Positions 1 to 9,866 of a stretch of 64,000 nucleotides of DNA are shown in pieces. How positions within the stretch are numbered: the first letter of the stretch is position 1; each line of letters starts with the position of its first letter. Source of the DNA: Arsenicicoccus sp. oral taxon 190 (GTDB lineage Bacteria > Actinomycetota > Actinomycetes > Actinomycetales > Dermatophilaceae); contig NZ_CP012070.1 of assembly GCF_001189535.1 (NCBI RefSeq), positions 124,001-188,000 on the forward strand. The letters are read 5' to 3'. The notes beneath the pieces are model-generated. The model was given only the letters and a program-made list of their open reading frames with translations. It searched no databases and was not told the origin of the DNA. A program made the position numbers and the translations under genes.

Positions 1-23
1 GGCACGGCATACGGCCGCCGGGG

Positions 24-1016
24 TCAGTGGACCTCGACCGCGCCGCTGTCGAAGAGCGAGGTGACCGAGCCGTCCTCGAAGACCTCGCGGATGGCGTCGC
101 CGATCAGCGGCGCGATCGACAGCTCGGTGAGCTTGTCGAAGCGCTTCTCCTCGGGGATGGGCAGGGTGTTGGTCAGGACGACCTCGCGCGCCACGGACGC
201 CTTGAGCCGCTCGACGGCGGGGTCGGACAGGATGCCGTGCGTCGCCACGATCACCACGCCGGTCGCGCCGGCCTCCATGATGGCGTCGGCGGCCTGGCAG
301 ATGGTGCCGCCGGAGTCGATCATGTCGTCGACGAGCACGCACATGCGGCCCTCGACGTCACCGACCACACGGTTGGCGACGGACTGGTTGGCGCGGTGCG
401 GGTCGCGGGTCTTGTGGATGAAGGCCAGCGGCGTCCCGCCGAGGCGGTTGGCCCACTTCTCGGCGACCTTGATGCGGCCGGCGTCCGGGGAGACGACGCA
501 CAGGTCGTGGTGGTGGTACTTGTCGTAGACGTACTCCGACAGGATCGGGATGGCCTGCAGGTGGTCGACCGGGCCGTCGAAGAAGCCGGAGATCTGCTCG
601 GTGTGCAGGTCGACGGCGATGAGCCGGTCCGCCCCGGCGGTCTTGAAGAGGTCCGCCATGAGCCGCGCGGAGATGGGCTCGCGGCCGAGGTGCTTCTTGT
701 CCTGCCGGGCGTAGCCGTAGAACGGGATGACCGTGGTGATCCGCTTGGCGCTAGCCCGCTTCAGCGCGTCGATCATGATGAGGTTCTCCATGATCCACTC
801 GTTGATCGGCGCCGTGTGGCTCTGGATCACGAAGGCGTCGGAGCCGCGGACCGACTCCTGGTAGCGCACGTAGATCTCGGAGTTGGCGAAGGTGCGGAAG
901 TCGGTCGGGACGACCTGCGTCTCCAGCTGGTAGGCCACCTCCTCGGCGAGCGCCGGGTGGGCGCGCCCGCTGAAGATCATGAGGTTCTTCTCGTTGGTGC
1001 GCTTCACACCGGTCAT
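24..1016 (-). CDS. prs: Ribose-phosphate pyrophosphokinase (PRPP synthetase)
   Basis: This cytosolic enzyme makes 5-phosphoribosyl-1-diphosphate from ribose 5-phosphate and ATP, feeding purine, pyrimidine, NAD, histidine and tryptophan synthesis. The protein is 330 aa, the usual length for class I Prs. Visible motifs are the cation-binding DLHTEQISGFFD (residues 136-147), the SPDAGRIKVAEK flexible-loop region (177-187) and the PRPP-binding DDMIDSGGTI (230-239). Its ATG lies inside the glmU stop (ATGA), so translation is probably coupled to glmU. The glmU-prs order is conserved in actinobacteria, where rplY and pth usually follow beyond the window edge. Confidence 0.97.
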   Translation of the reverse strand: MTGVKRTNEKNLMIFSGRAHPALAEEVAYQLETQVVPTDFRTFANSEIYVRYQESVRGSDAFVIQSHTAPINEWIMENLIMIDALKRASAKRITTVIPFYGYARQDKKHLGREPISARLMADLFKTAGADRLIAVDLHTEQISGFFDGPVDHLQAIPILSEYVYDKYHHHDLCVVSPDAGRIKVAEKWANRLGGTPLAFIHKTRDPHRANQSVANRVVGDVEGRMCVLVDDMIDSGGTICQAADAIMEAGATGVVIVATHGILSDPAVERLKASVAREVVLTNTLPIPEEKRFDKLTELSIAPLIGDAIREVFEDGSVTSLFDSGAVEVH

Positions 1017-2479
1017 CGGGTGGTGCCCTCCTGGTTGCTCTCGTCACCCTGCGCGCCCTCGGCAGCGGCTGCTGCCTCGGCGGCCTTGCTGCCCGGGCGA
1101 CGGCTCTGGATGTAGCCCGGTATGTTGCGCTGCCGGCCGCGCGCGACGGCCAGGTCGCCGGCCCCCACCGGCTGGTTGATCGCCGAACCCGCGGCGACGA
1201 ACGCGCCGTCGCCGATCTCCGCCGGGGCCACGAGCACCGAGTTGGACCCGACGAAGACGTGCTTGCCGAGCGTGGAGCGGTACTTCTTCTCGCCGTCGTA
1301 GTTGGCGAAGATCGTGCCCGCCCCGATGTTGCTGCCCTCGCCGATCGTCGCGTCGCCGCAGTAGGTCAGGTGCGGCACCTTGGCGCCGTCGCCGATCTGG
1401 GCGTTCTTGGTCTCGACGAACCCGCCGATCTTGCCCTTGCGGCCGAGCGTCGTGCCCGGACGCAGGTAGGAGAACGGCCCGACGGTCGCCTCGGGACCGA
1501 TCTCGGCCAGCAGGGTCTGGGAGCGTATGACGCTCGCGCCGTCCCCCACCTGGGTGTCCTGCAGCGTCGTGTCGGGCCCGATCTCGGCGCCGGCGCCGAT
1601 CGTCGTGGCGCCGAGCAGCTGGGTGCCGGGGCGGATCACGGTGTCGCGGCCGACGGCGACGTCCGCGTCGATCCAGGTGGTGGCCGGGTCGACGACGGTG
1701 ACGCCCTCGCGCATCCAGTGCTCGACGATGCGGCGGTTGAGCTCCTTGCCGAGGGTGGCGAGCTGGACCCGGTCGTTGACGCCCTCCGTCTGCCACAGGT
1801 CGTCGACGACGTGGGCGCTCACGGTGAGGCCCTGCCGCTTGGCGATGGCCAGGACGTCGGTGAGGTACTTCTCGCCCTGGGCGTTGTCGGTGCCGACCTC
1901 GGCGAGCGCGGTGCGCAGCACCTCGGCGTCGAAGGCGTAGAGGCCGGAGTTGATCTCGGTGATCGCCCGCTGCTCGGGAGTGGCGTCCTTCTGCTCGACG
2001 ATCGCGTCGACGGAGCCGTCCTGGCCGCGGACGATGCGGCCGTAGCCGGTGGGGTCGGCCAGGTGCGCGGTCACGACCGTCACCGCGCTGCCCGTGGCGT
2101 CGTGCTGCTCGAGCAGGGCGCTGAGGGTCACCGACTGCAGCAGCGGGACGTCGCCATACGTGACCACCACGGTGCCGGAGAGGTCCTGCGGGAGCTCGGC
2201 CAGGCCGCACTCGACCGCGCGGCCGGTGCCCTTGACCTCGTCCTGGTCGGCGACGATCGCCTCGGGGGCGACGTCGGTGATGTGGGCCGCCACCCGCTCC
2301 CGCTCGTGCCGCACCACCACGACCAGGTGGGCCGGGTCGACGCCGCGCGCCGCCACGATCGCGTGACCCACGAGGCTGCGGCCGCCGATGGCGTGCAGGA
2401 CCTTGGGGGTCGCGGACTTCATCCGGGTGCCCTCGCCTGCGGCGAGGACGATGACGGCGGCAGGGCGAACTGCGGTCAC
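1013..2479 (-). CDS. glmU: Bifunctional GlcNAc-1-P uridyltransferase / glucosamine-1-P acetyltransferase
   Basis: GlmU makes UDP-GlcNAc for peptidoglycan: the C-terminal domain acetylates glucosamine-1-phosphate and the N-terminal domain transfers UMP. The nucleotidyltransferase signature LAAGEGTRMK is at residues 12-21. The C-terminal half is a left-handed beta-helix of hexapeptide repeats, and the tail is rich in Ala, Glu and Gly. I chose the GTG at 2479 (488 aa) because homology begins just after it. The open frame continues to 2683, but that extension runs through tRNA-Gln and looks non-coding. The stop overlaps the prs start. Confidence 0.96.
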   Translation of the reverse strand: MTAVRPAAVIVLAAGEGTRMKSATPKVLHAIGGRSLVGHAIVAARGVDPAHLVVVVRHERERVAAHITDVAPEAIVADQDEVKGTGRAVECGLAELPQDLSGTVVVTYGDVPLLQSVTLSALLEQHDATGSAVTVVTAHLADPTGYGRIVRGQDGSVDAIVEQKDATPEQRAITEINSGLYAFDAEVLRTALAEVGTDNAQGEKYLTDVLAIAKRQGLTVSAHVVDDLWQTEGVNDRVQLATLGKELNRRIVEHWMREGVTVVDPATTWIDADVAVGRDTVIRPGTQLLGATTIGAGAEIGPDTTLQDTQVGDGASVIRSQTLLAEIGPEATVGPFSYLRPGTTLGRKGKIGGFVETKNAQIGDGAKVPHLTYCGDATIGEGSNIGAGTIFANYDGEKKYRSTLGKHVFVGSNSVLVAPAEIGDGAFVAAGSAINQPVGAGDLAVARGRQRNIPGYIQSRRPGSKAAEAAAAAEGAQGDESNQEGTTR

Positions 2480-2636
2480 GGGGGTCTCCAGCGTGGCGGG
2501 ACGAGCGCGCGCCGGGGGGCGCACGACGTGAACTCTACCGGTCCGGCAGGTGTCGGCTGGACCGACGCCCGGCCGTGCCGCGCCCACCGCCGGTGCCTCA
2601 GCGCGCGACCGGGATCGACCACGCCGGTTCCGCTTC

Positions 2637-2718
2637 TGGCTCCCCGGGTAGGAATCGAACCTACGTCGCTTGTCCTGATTCAAAGTCAGGCGGGCCCTGC
2701 CAGCAGACCAACCGGGGA
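2637..2718 (-). tRNA. tRNA-Gln (anticodon TTG), CCA encoded
   Basis: The minus strand folds as a cloverleaf. The acceptor stem TCCCCGG pairs with CCGGGGA. The anticodon stem CCTGA/TCAGG carries the loop CTTTGAA, giving anticodon TTG (Gln). The T-arm is GTAGG-TTCGATT-CCTAC. A discriminator G and a genomically encoded CCA (2637-2639) follow. About 9 nt separate the anticodon and T stems, longer than the usual 4-5 of class I tRNAs, so the molecule is about 79 nt before CCA. Confidence 0.93.
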
Positions 2719-2743
2719 ACGTCGCCCGAGCGACCGCCCAAGC

Positions 2744-3590
2744 CTAGTCGACCTGGGGGTCCGTTTGCCGCGGCCGGCTGCCCACCGGCCCCCAGACCGA
2801 CGGCAGCAGGGGTGGGGGTGCGGTGGTGTGCTCGCTGCCGTCGGGGAACCGGTAGACGATGCCTGGCGGTCGGGCCCACCCGGTGTCGTCCGGAGGCGCC
2901 TCGACGGCGGTGAGGGTGTGGCCGGGGGCCTCGTGGGCGTAGTTGTGCGCCGCGCACACCCCGACGCCGTTGCCGGCGCTCGTGGCGCCGCCGTCCCGCC
3001 AGGTGCGGGCGTGGTCGACGTGGCGGATCGGGGAGTCGCAGCCCGGCGCGCGGCAGGTCCCGTCGCGCCATACGATCAACCGGCGCAGCGCCCCGTCGAA
3101 GGCGCGCGAGCGGGAGTCCAGCGACACGAGCTCCCCCGAGGCGGGGTGGGTGTAGAGGCGGCTCAGGAACACGTCCGCCGCCCTCGCCAGCACGGCCGGA
3201 TCGTCCCCGTCCACGCCGTCGCCAGGCACGAGGCCCGGCTCGTCGCCCGTGGATCCGTGGGTGCGCTGGTCAGCACCGCGGAGCAGCCGTCGCGCCACGG
3301 GCGCGGGGACCGGGCCGTATCCGGGCAGCCAGGCGGGGGTGGCTGCGGGACCGAACGCCGTGTGGTCGCCCATCACGATCCCGACCTCCAGGGGCAGGCA
3401 CCCGGGCGCCTCCCCTGTGACCCGCTGCACCAGCAGGTCGGCCTGCAGCTGGGAGACGCTGCGGGCGTCACCGGCCGCCCCGACACGTGCCGGTCCGCGA
3501 CCGCACGGTCGTGCGCGGCGGTGGCCGCCTGCGGGTCCAGCTCGTAGGCCCAATATGCCCCAAAAATAGGTCTGACCAGCGAGAACACCC
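2744..3590 (-). pseudogene. Decayed DUF222 / HNH endonuclease (13E12-repeat family) remnant
   Basis: The downstream frame keeps an intact-looking HNH nuclease end: CRAPGC, then HVDHARTW and an N...C..H segment. Family members of this type have a DUF222 region before the HNH domain. Here the matching DUF222 piece (ELDPQAA...DRAVADRHVSG) is in another frame at about 3470-3550, and the segment between that piece and the SQLQADLLVQRVTG segment is too short. The N-terminal half of a normal roughly 400-500 aa protein is absent. I infer an N-terminal truncation plus an internal deletion/frameshift. These genes are multicopy in actinobacterial genomes, so a dead copy is not surprising. A short functional HNH protein from an internal start cannot be excluded. 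Confidence 0.75.
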
Positions 3591-3628
3591 GTCTGCAAGG
3601 ATCGCGACGGACGGTCCCGGCGGGTCAC

Positions 3629-4813
3629 TCAGGGCGCCTGCTGCAGCTCGACCCGGTTGCCGCTCCCGTCATGGGTGTGCAGCCGGCGCACCCCGGGGAT
3701 CGCGTCGTCCCGGACCACCTCGTGACCCGCCGCGAGCAGCCGGTCGGCCGCCCGGTCGAGGTCGGTGACGACGAGGCAGGGGTGCGCCTTGCGCGCCGGC
3801 GCGAAGCCCGGCTCCACGCCCACGTGCACCTGGGCCGACCCCGACCGGAACCAGCACCCGCCGCGCGCCGCCAGCCGCTCCGGCTTGGGGACCTCCTCCA
3901 TCCCGAGGACCTCGCCGTAGAACGCACGGGCCCGACCCTCGTCGCCGGCCGCGCAGGACACCTGCACGTGGTCGAGCCCGGTCACCAGCGGCTCGGCCCC
4001 GACCGATCCCCCCATCGCTGCTGCACGCCGGTGCCCCACGGCGAAGATGCGGCGGAACGAGAACGGCACGCCATACGGCTCACGCGGATAGGCCTGCCGC
4101 AGCCGCTCGCGGTAGGGCGCGAGGAAGCTCTCGGCGTCCTCCCCCAGCGCCTCCAGGACCGGGCGCAGCCCGGTGCCACGCACCCAGTCCAGCACCGGAT
4201 CCTGCTGCGCCCCAGCCGGATCCAGGATGTGCAGGTATGCCGTCTCCCACACGTCCGGCTCGAGACCGGCGGCGGCGAGCAGCGCGGCGTACTCCCCCGC
4301 GGTGGCGGTGGCGCGGGACCGGTCGAGCAGCGGCCGGAGCTCCGTCGCGCGCGGGTGCTCGGCGGCGACCTCCCGCATCACCACGTGGCTCGGGGCATCC
4401 AGGTTGGCGGGCACCTGCATCGCGAACCACCCTGTCGCCGAGAGGTGCTCGAGCCAGCGCGGGATCAGGTCACGATGGGTCGGCACCCACTGCAGCGCGG
4501 CGTTGGTGACGAGGACGTCGACGGGGGCGCCCAGCGTCGCGGGATCCCAGTCCTCGGCCCGCCCGTCGACCCACTCCACCAGTCCGTCGGGGTCGAGCTC
4601 GCGAGCCCGGGCGAGCATCTGGGGGCTGGGGTCCAGGCCGACGACGCGGGCCTGCGGCCACCTCCTGGCCAGAGCGAGGGTCAGCGGCCCGTCGCCGCAG
4701 CCGAGGTCCACGACCAGCCGGGGCGGCTCGGCGGGGCGCACCCGCGCGAGCAGGTCCCAGAAGGGTCGCGACCGCTCGTCGGCGAACCGGGAGTACTGCT
4801 GGGGATCCCACAT
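3629..4813 (-). CDS. Fusion: trans-aconitate 2-methyltransferase-like domain + glyoxalase/VOC domain
   Basis: Residues 1-262 match the Tam family, SAM-dependent enzymes that methylate trans-aconitate, a by-product that inhibits aconitase. The start MWDPQQYSRFADERSRPF is typical, and the SAM motif VDLGCGDGPLT is at 35-45. Residues from about 278 (GLDHVQVSC) to 394 form a vicinal-oxygen-chelate (glyoxalase/bleomycin-resistance fold) domain, with a short Ala/Gly linker between. Known Tam proteins are about 255-260 aa, so this is a two-domain fusion in one uninterrupted frame. The VOC substrate is unknown. The gene is divergent from an iclR-type regulator, with a palindrome between them. Confidence 0.85.
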   Translation of the reverse strand: MWDPQQYSRFADERSRPFWDLLARVRPAEPPRLVVDLGCGDGPLTLALARRWPQARVVGLDPSPQMLARARELDPDGLVEWVDGRAEDWDPATLGAPVDVLVTNAALQWVPTHRDLIPRWLEHLSATGWFAMQVPANLDAPSHVVMREVAAEHPRATELRPLLDRSRATATAGEYAALLAAAGLEPDVWETAYLHILDPAGAQQDPVLDWVRGTGLRPVLEALGEDAESFLAPYRERLRQAYPREPYGVPFSFRRIFAVGHRRAAAMGGSVGAEPLVTGLDHVQVSCAAGDEGRARAFYGEVLGMEEVPKPERLAARGGCWFRSGSAQVHVGVEPGFAPARKAHPCLVVTDLDRAADRLLAAGHEVVRDDAIPGVRRLHTHDGSGNRVELQQAP

Positions 4814-4865
4814 CGCGTCTCCTGTCTACGGGTGCTTGCTTCAGCTCCCATCCTCTCAGTATTTA

Positions 4866-4879
4866 TCTTGATGTCAAGA
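4866..4879. promoter_or_regulatory. Palindrome TCTTGA-TG-TCAAGA upstream of the Tam-VOC gene
   Basis: Perfect 6-bp arms with a 2-bp centre lie in the 128-bp divergent region between the Tam-VOC gene and iclR, in an unusually AT-rich patch. CTTGA-nn-TCAAG dyads are typical of MarR-type operators, and a marR gene lies about 0.9 kb away. An operator role is inferred. Confidence 0.45.
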
Positions 4880-4941
4880 GATCGCGTGTGCGGGATGCGA
4901 ATGAGCGTCCTGCATGCGCACGACTGTGCGAGGATGCGGCC

Positions 4942-5724
4942 ATGAGCGTGCCCACCACCGCGCCCGGCGACGGCTACGTCCAGTCCCTCGCCCGCGGCCT
5001 GGCCGTCATCCGCGCCTTCGACGCCGACCACCCCCGGATGACGCTGTCCGAGGTGGCCCGCCGGACCGACCTGTCGCGGGCCGCGGCCCGACGCTTCCTG
5101 CTGACGCTGGAGTCCCTCGGCTACGTCCGCAGCGACGACCGGGCCTTCCAGCTCACGCCGCAGGTGCTGCAGCTCGGCTTCTCCTACCTGTCCAGCCAGA
5201 CCCTGCCGGACGTCGCCCAGCCGCACCTGCAGGCGCTGTCCGAGCAGATCCACGAGTCCACGTCGGTGGCCGTGCTCGACGGCGACGAGATCGTCTACGT
5301 GGCGCGGCACGCCACGTCGCGGATCATGACGGTGTCGATCCGGGTCGGCACCCGGTTCCCCGCCTACGCGACGTCGATGGGGCGGGTTCTGCTCGCCGGG
5401 CTGTCCCCCGACGCCCTGCAGGCCTACCTCGCCCGGGTGCGGCTCGAGCGCCTCACCCCCCACACCGTGGGCAGCGTCGCCGCGCTGCGCGACTCGCTCG
5501 ACGAGGTGCGCGAGAGCGGCTGGTGCGTGCTGGACCAGGAGCTGGAGCTCGGGCTGCGCTCGCTGGCGGTGCCCGTCCACGACGGCGGGGGGCGGGTCGT
5601 GGCCGCCGCCAACGTCTCGACCAAGGTCGTCAGCACCGACCGGTCGCGGCTCGGGGACTACCTCCCGCCCTTGCGGGCGACGGTCCACGCGATCGAGGAC
5701 GACCTGCGGGCCCAGAGCCGCTAG
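4942..5724 (+). CDS. IclR-family regulator, PcaR/PobR-like
   Basis: This 260 aa DNA-binding regulator has an N-terminal winged helix (LARGLAVIRAF, then LSEVARRTDLSRAAARRFL at about 34-52) and a C-terminal IclR ligand-binding domain (RIGTRFPAYATSMGRVLLA-type segment, here RVGTRFPAYATSMGRVLL). The YVQSLARGLAVI opening resembles the PcaR/PcaU/PobR branch that controls beta-ketoadipate (aromatic acid) catabolism. No pca or pob genes lie in the window, so the target is unknown. I chose the ATG at 4942 over the longer frame from 4888 because family similarity begins close after it. It converges on marR with only 1 nt between the stops. Confidence 0.85.
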   Translation: MSVPTTAPGDGYVQSLARGLAVIRAFDADHPRMTLSEVARRTDLSRAAARRFLLTLESLGYVRSDDRAFQLTPQVLQLGFSYLSSQTLPDVAQPHLQALSEQIHESTSVAVLDGDEIVYVARHATSRIMTVSIRVGTRFPAYATSMGRVLLAGLSPDALQAYLARVRLERLTPHTVGSVAALRDSLDEVRESGWCVLDQELELGLRSLAVPVHDGGGRVVAAANVSTKVVSTDRSRLGDYLPPLRATVHAIEDDLRAQSR

Positions 5725-5725
5725 C

Positions 5726-6220
5726 TCAGCCCTCGAAGGACAGCAGCAGCCGCCGCAGCGTCGCCGCCAGCTCGGTCCGGTCGGCCTCGGGCAGCTCGGC
5801 CAGCAGCTCCCGCTCCCGCCCCAGCAGGTCCGCGAACGCCGCATCCACCACCGCGCGCCCCTCGTCGGTCAGCGCCACGATCACCCCGCGACGGTCGTGC
5901 GGGTCGGGCGACCGCCGCACGAATCCCCGTGCGGTGAGCCGGTCCACGCGGTTGGTCATGGTCCCGCTCGTCACCAGCGTCTGCTGCACGAGCGCCCCCG
6001 GGGACAGCTCGTATGGCGCCCCCGCCCGCCGCAGCGCCGCGAGCACGTCGAACTCCCACCCGTCCAGGCCGTGCTGCGCGAAGGCGGCGCCGCGAGCCAG
6101 GTCGAGGTGCCGCGCCAGGCGGGACACCCGGGACAGGACGTGCAGCGGGCCGAGGTCGAGGTCGGGGCGCTCGCGCGCCCAGGCCGCGACGATGCCGTCG
6201 ACGTCGTCGGAGGTGCTCAT
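5726..6220 (-). CDS. MarR-family transcriptional regulator
   Basis: This 164 aa winged-helix protein has the MarR core: FDVLAALRRAGAPYELSPG, then LVTSGTMTNRVDRLTARGFV as recognition helix, and the wing RSPDPHDRRGVIVALTDEG. A long C-terminal helix probably dimerises. The length is normal for the family. Two dyads of MarR-operator type are nearby: one 27 bp upstream of its own start and one in front of the Tam-VOC gene. This suggests autoregulation and possibly control of the fusion enzyme. The ligand is unknown. Confidence 0.9.
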   Translation of the reverse strand: MSTSDDVDGIVAAWARERPDLDLGPLHVLSRVSRLARHLDLARGAAFAQHGLDGWEFDVLAALRRAGAPYELSPGALVQQTLVTSGTMTNRVDRLTARGFVRRSPDPHDRRGVIVALTDEGRAVVDAAFADLLGRERELLAELPEADRTELAATLRRLLLSFEG

Positions 6221-6246
6221 GGCCCCAGGCTACTCCCGTCAAGTTT

Positions 6247-6258
6247 CTCGACGTCGAG
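6247..6258. promoter_or_regulatory. Palindrome CTCGACGTCGAG upstream of marR
   Basis: A perfect 12-bp palindrome lies 27 bp upstream of the marR ATG, and part of it (CGACGTCGAG) recurs at 6264-6273. Its position and form fit an autoregulatory MarR operator. High-GC genomes produce TCGA-type palindromes by chance, so confidence is moderate. Confidence 0.4.
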
Positions 6259-6298
6259 CGACCCGACGTCGAGCCGCGCTCGTTGCGAGTGCGTCATC

Positions 6299-6353
6299 GA
6301 GAGGCGACAGATGGGGGTCATCCGCGCCGGATGACCCCCATCTGTCGCCTCTC
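6299..6353. repeat. Perfect 26-bp inverted repeat with 3-nt loop
   Basis: The arm 6299-6324 (begins GAGAGGCGACAGATGG, ends GTCATCCG) pairs without mismatch with 6328-6353 around the loop CGC. It lies between marR and a lipoprotein gene, which are transcribed in the same direction. No T-run follows on either strand. It could be a REP-like element, a processed RNA hairpin or a transcription barrier. Confidence 0.85.
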
Positions 6354-6412
6354 AACGAGGGCCGGGGGCGGGTATCTCGCCTCTCGACGAGGGCCGGGGG
6401 CGGATCTGTCGC
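6348..6412. repeat. Two direct repeats abutting the hairpin
   Basis: The segment CCTCTC(A/G)ACGAGGGCCGG...GGGGCGG occurs twice in tandem (about 6349-6378 and 6381-6410), and each copy is followed by an ATCT(C/G)TCGC-like string that resembles the hairpin arm. The block therefore looks like a small composite repeat that grew by duplication. It ends 4-10 nt from the lipoprotein stop codon. Confidence 0.6.
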
Positions 6413-6415
6413 GCC

Positions 6416-7288
6416 TCAGCGGTAGTCCCCCCGGATCCAGCGGGCGACCCGCTCGCCCAGCGGCGTCACCGTGTCCCGCGCGTCGGCGTGATCGGTCAGC
6501 AGCTCCCAGCCGTGCCCGGCCTCCAGCCACACGAAGTCCTTGTGAGGGGAGGGCGCGGCCTGCACCATCGCCTCGACCGCGGCGCGGTCCCCCGAGTCCT
6601 GCGCCGACAACGCGGCGAGCACCGGCATGGTCAGCGTGGGGGCGACCTGCGCCGCCGGCGGCGCCTCGTACCACTGTCCCGGGCCGGACAGGTCGACGAC
6701 GGCGTCGGCGCCCAGCGACCGGGCGAACCCGACCACCATCGAGCCCCCCATCGACGCCCCGACCAGGGTCACCCGGCGCGCACCCCGCCGCCGTGCCTCC
6801 TCGACCACGAGGCGCAGCTGGCCCCGGCGATCGCCGTAGAACGGTGACCCCAGCTCGCAGCGGCTCCCGGCATACCCGCAGAGGTTGACCAGGTAGGCCG
6901 TGAACCCCGGTCGGGGCAGCGTCGAGAGGTACGGCCAGAAGCCGCAGAACCCGTCGTCCAGCTGGTGCACGAAGACCGCCGCGTCCGGGCCCGAGCCGAC
7001 GACGGCGCCGGCGAGCCGGGCACCGGCGGGACCGGCATACGTGATCGGTCGGGCTCCGGGCACCCGGGCCTGGCTGGTGAGGCAGGTGAGGTCCAGCCCC
7101 GTCGGGTCGGTGGTCGGCGTCGGCGCCGCCGCGGCGCTCGAGGTGGACGCGCTCGAGGTGGACGTGCTCGAGGTGGATGTGCTCGTGCTCGACGTCGTCG
7201 AGGTGCTGCCCCCCGAGCCGGTCGCGCCCCCGCAGGCGACGAGCAGCACCAGCAGCGGCGTGGCGATCAACGTCCTCAGTGATCTCAT
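6416..7288 (-). CDS. Secreted lipoprotein with alpha/beta-hydrolase domain
   Basis: The N-terminus has a signal peptide and lipobox (LLVAC, Cys at about 19), then a Ser/Thr-rich linker (about residues 22-60) encoded by short repeated GCTCGAGGTGGA-type units. The rest is an alpha/beta-hydrolase fold. It has a nucleophile elbow GASMGGSM, a candidate acid Asp in LSAQDSGD, and a catalytic-type His in EAGHGWELL. The protein is 290 aa and probably anchored on the outer face of the membrane as an esterase or lipase; the substrate is unknown. Its start codon lies inside the operator shared with the divergent padR gene, so PadR repression is likely. Confidence 0.85.
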   Translation of the reverse strand: MRSLRTLIATPLLVLLVACGGATGSGGSTSTTSSTSTSTSSTSTSSASTSSAAAAPTPTTDPTGLDLTCLTSQARVPGARPITYAGPAGARLAGAVVGSGPDAAVFVHQLDDGFCGFWPYLSTLPRPGFTAYLVNLCGYAGSRCELGSPFYGDRRGQLRLVVEEARRRGARRVTLVGASMGGSMVVGFARSLGADAVVDLSGPGQWYEAPPAAQVAPTLTMPVLAALSAQDSGDRAAVEAMVQAAPSPHKDFVWLEAGHGWELLTDHADARDTVTPLGERVARWIRGDYR

Positions 7289-7307
7289 ATGTCAACATTG
7301 ACATATG
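7286..7307. promoter_or_regulatory. PadR-type operator covering both divergent start codons
   Basis: Arms CATATGTCAA and TTGACATATG (perfect 10-bp inverted repeat, 2-bp centre) contain ATGT-N8-ACAT, the consensus described for PadR operators. The first arm contains the lipoprotein ATG (7286-7288, complement) and the second contains the padR ATG (7305-7307). Only 16 bp separate the two start codons, so both transcripts must be leaderless or nearly so, or start inside the opposite gene. Confidence 0.8.
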
Positions 7308-7952
7308 CCTCGGCCTGCGGACAAGACCTCAGATCTCGGCCACGCCCTGCTGGGTCTGCTCGCGCGGGGCGAGGCGACCGGCTACGACCTGAGCGCCCGG
7401 CTCGCGGCGCCGCTCGGCTACTTCTGGACCGCGCGGCACAGCCAGGTCTACCCCGAGCTGGCGCGGCTGGAGGCGGCCGGCCTCGTCACGCACCAGGTGA
7501 TCGCGGGTCGCGGCCCACGACCCACCAAGCGGTATGCCGTCACCGCCGCCGGCCGTGCCGCGCTCGCCGCGTGGGTGGTGACCGACCCCGGGGACCAGCC
7601 CGACCGTGACGTGCTGGTGCTGCGCGCCTACTCGCTGTGGCTCGCCGACCCCGTGGCGGCCCGGGCGATGCTGCAGGGGCTCCGCGAGCGGCACGCGGCC
7701 CGGCTCGAGGAGTACCTCGCGCACGAGCGCCGCATCCTGCACCCGAGCGACGCGCAGAGGGACTCGCAGCTCGCCACCAAGGACAACCTCAAGGATGCGG
7801 CAGCAGTCGACGCAGCCGCCCGCGAGATCGCCTGGGACGAGCCGCGGTTCGCGGCGCTGGCGACGGTGCGGGCGGGCATCGGCTACGAGCGCCACCGGAT
7901 CGCCTGGGTCGACTGGGTGGTGGCGTCGCTCGCGGCGGGTCACGCGCAGTGA
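7305..7952 (+). CDS. PadR-family transcriptional regulator
   Basis: This 215 aa protein has the PadR winged helix at the N-terminus (LGHALLGLLARGEATGYDLSARL, then YPELARLEAAGLVT and GRGPRPTKRYAVTAAG) and a Vir-like C-terminal dimerisation region (about 95-215, helical). PadR proteins usually repress a neighbouring gene until a small hydrophobic or phenolic ligand binds. The operator-like palindrome overlapping its start points to autoregulation and control of the divergent lipoprotein hydrolase. No ribosome-binding site is visible upstream, consistent with a leaderless message. Confidence 0.92.
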   Translation: MPRPADKTSDLGHALLGLLARGEATGYDLSARLAAPLGYFWTARHSQVYPELARLEAAGLVTHQVIAGRGPRPTKRYAVTAAGRAALAAWVVTDPGDQPDRDVLVLRAYSLWLADPVAARAMLQGLRERHAARLEEYLAHERRILHPSDAQRDSQLATKDNLKDAAAVDAAAREIAWDEPRFAALATVRAGIGYERHRIAWVDWVVASLAAGHAQ

Positions 7953-7982
7953 GGACCGCCCGGGTCGAGCGGCCCCAGCCGC

Positions 7983-9862
<1,880 letters not shown>

Positions 9863-9866
<4 letters not shown>

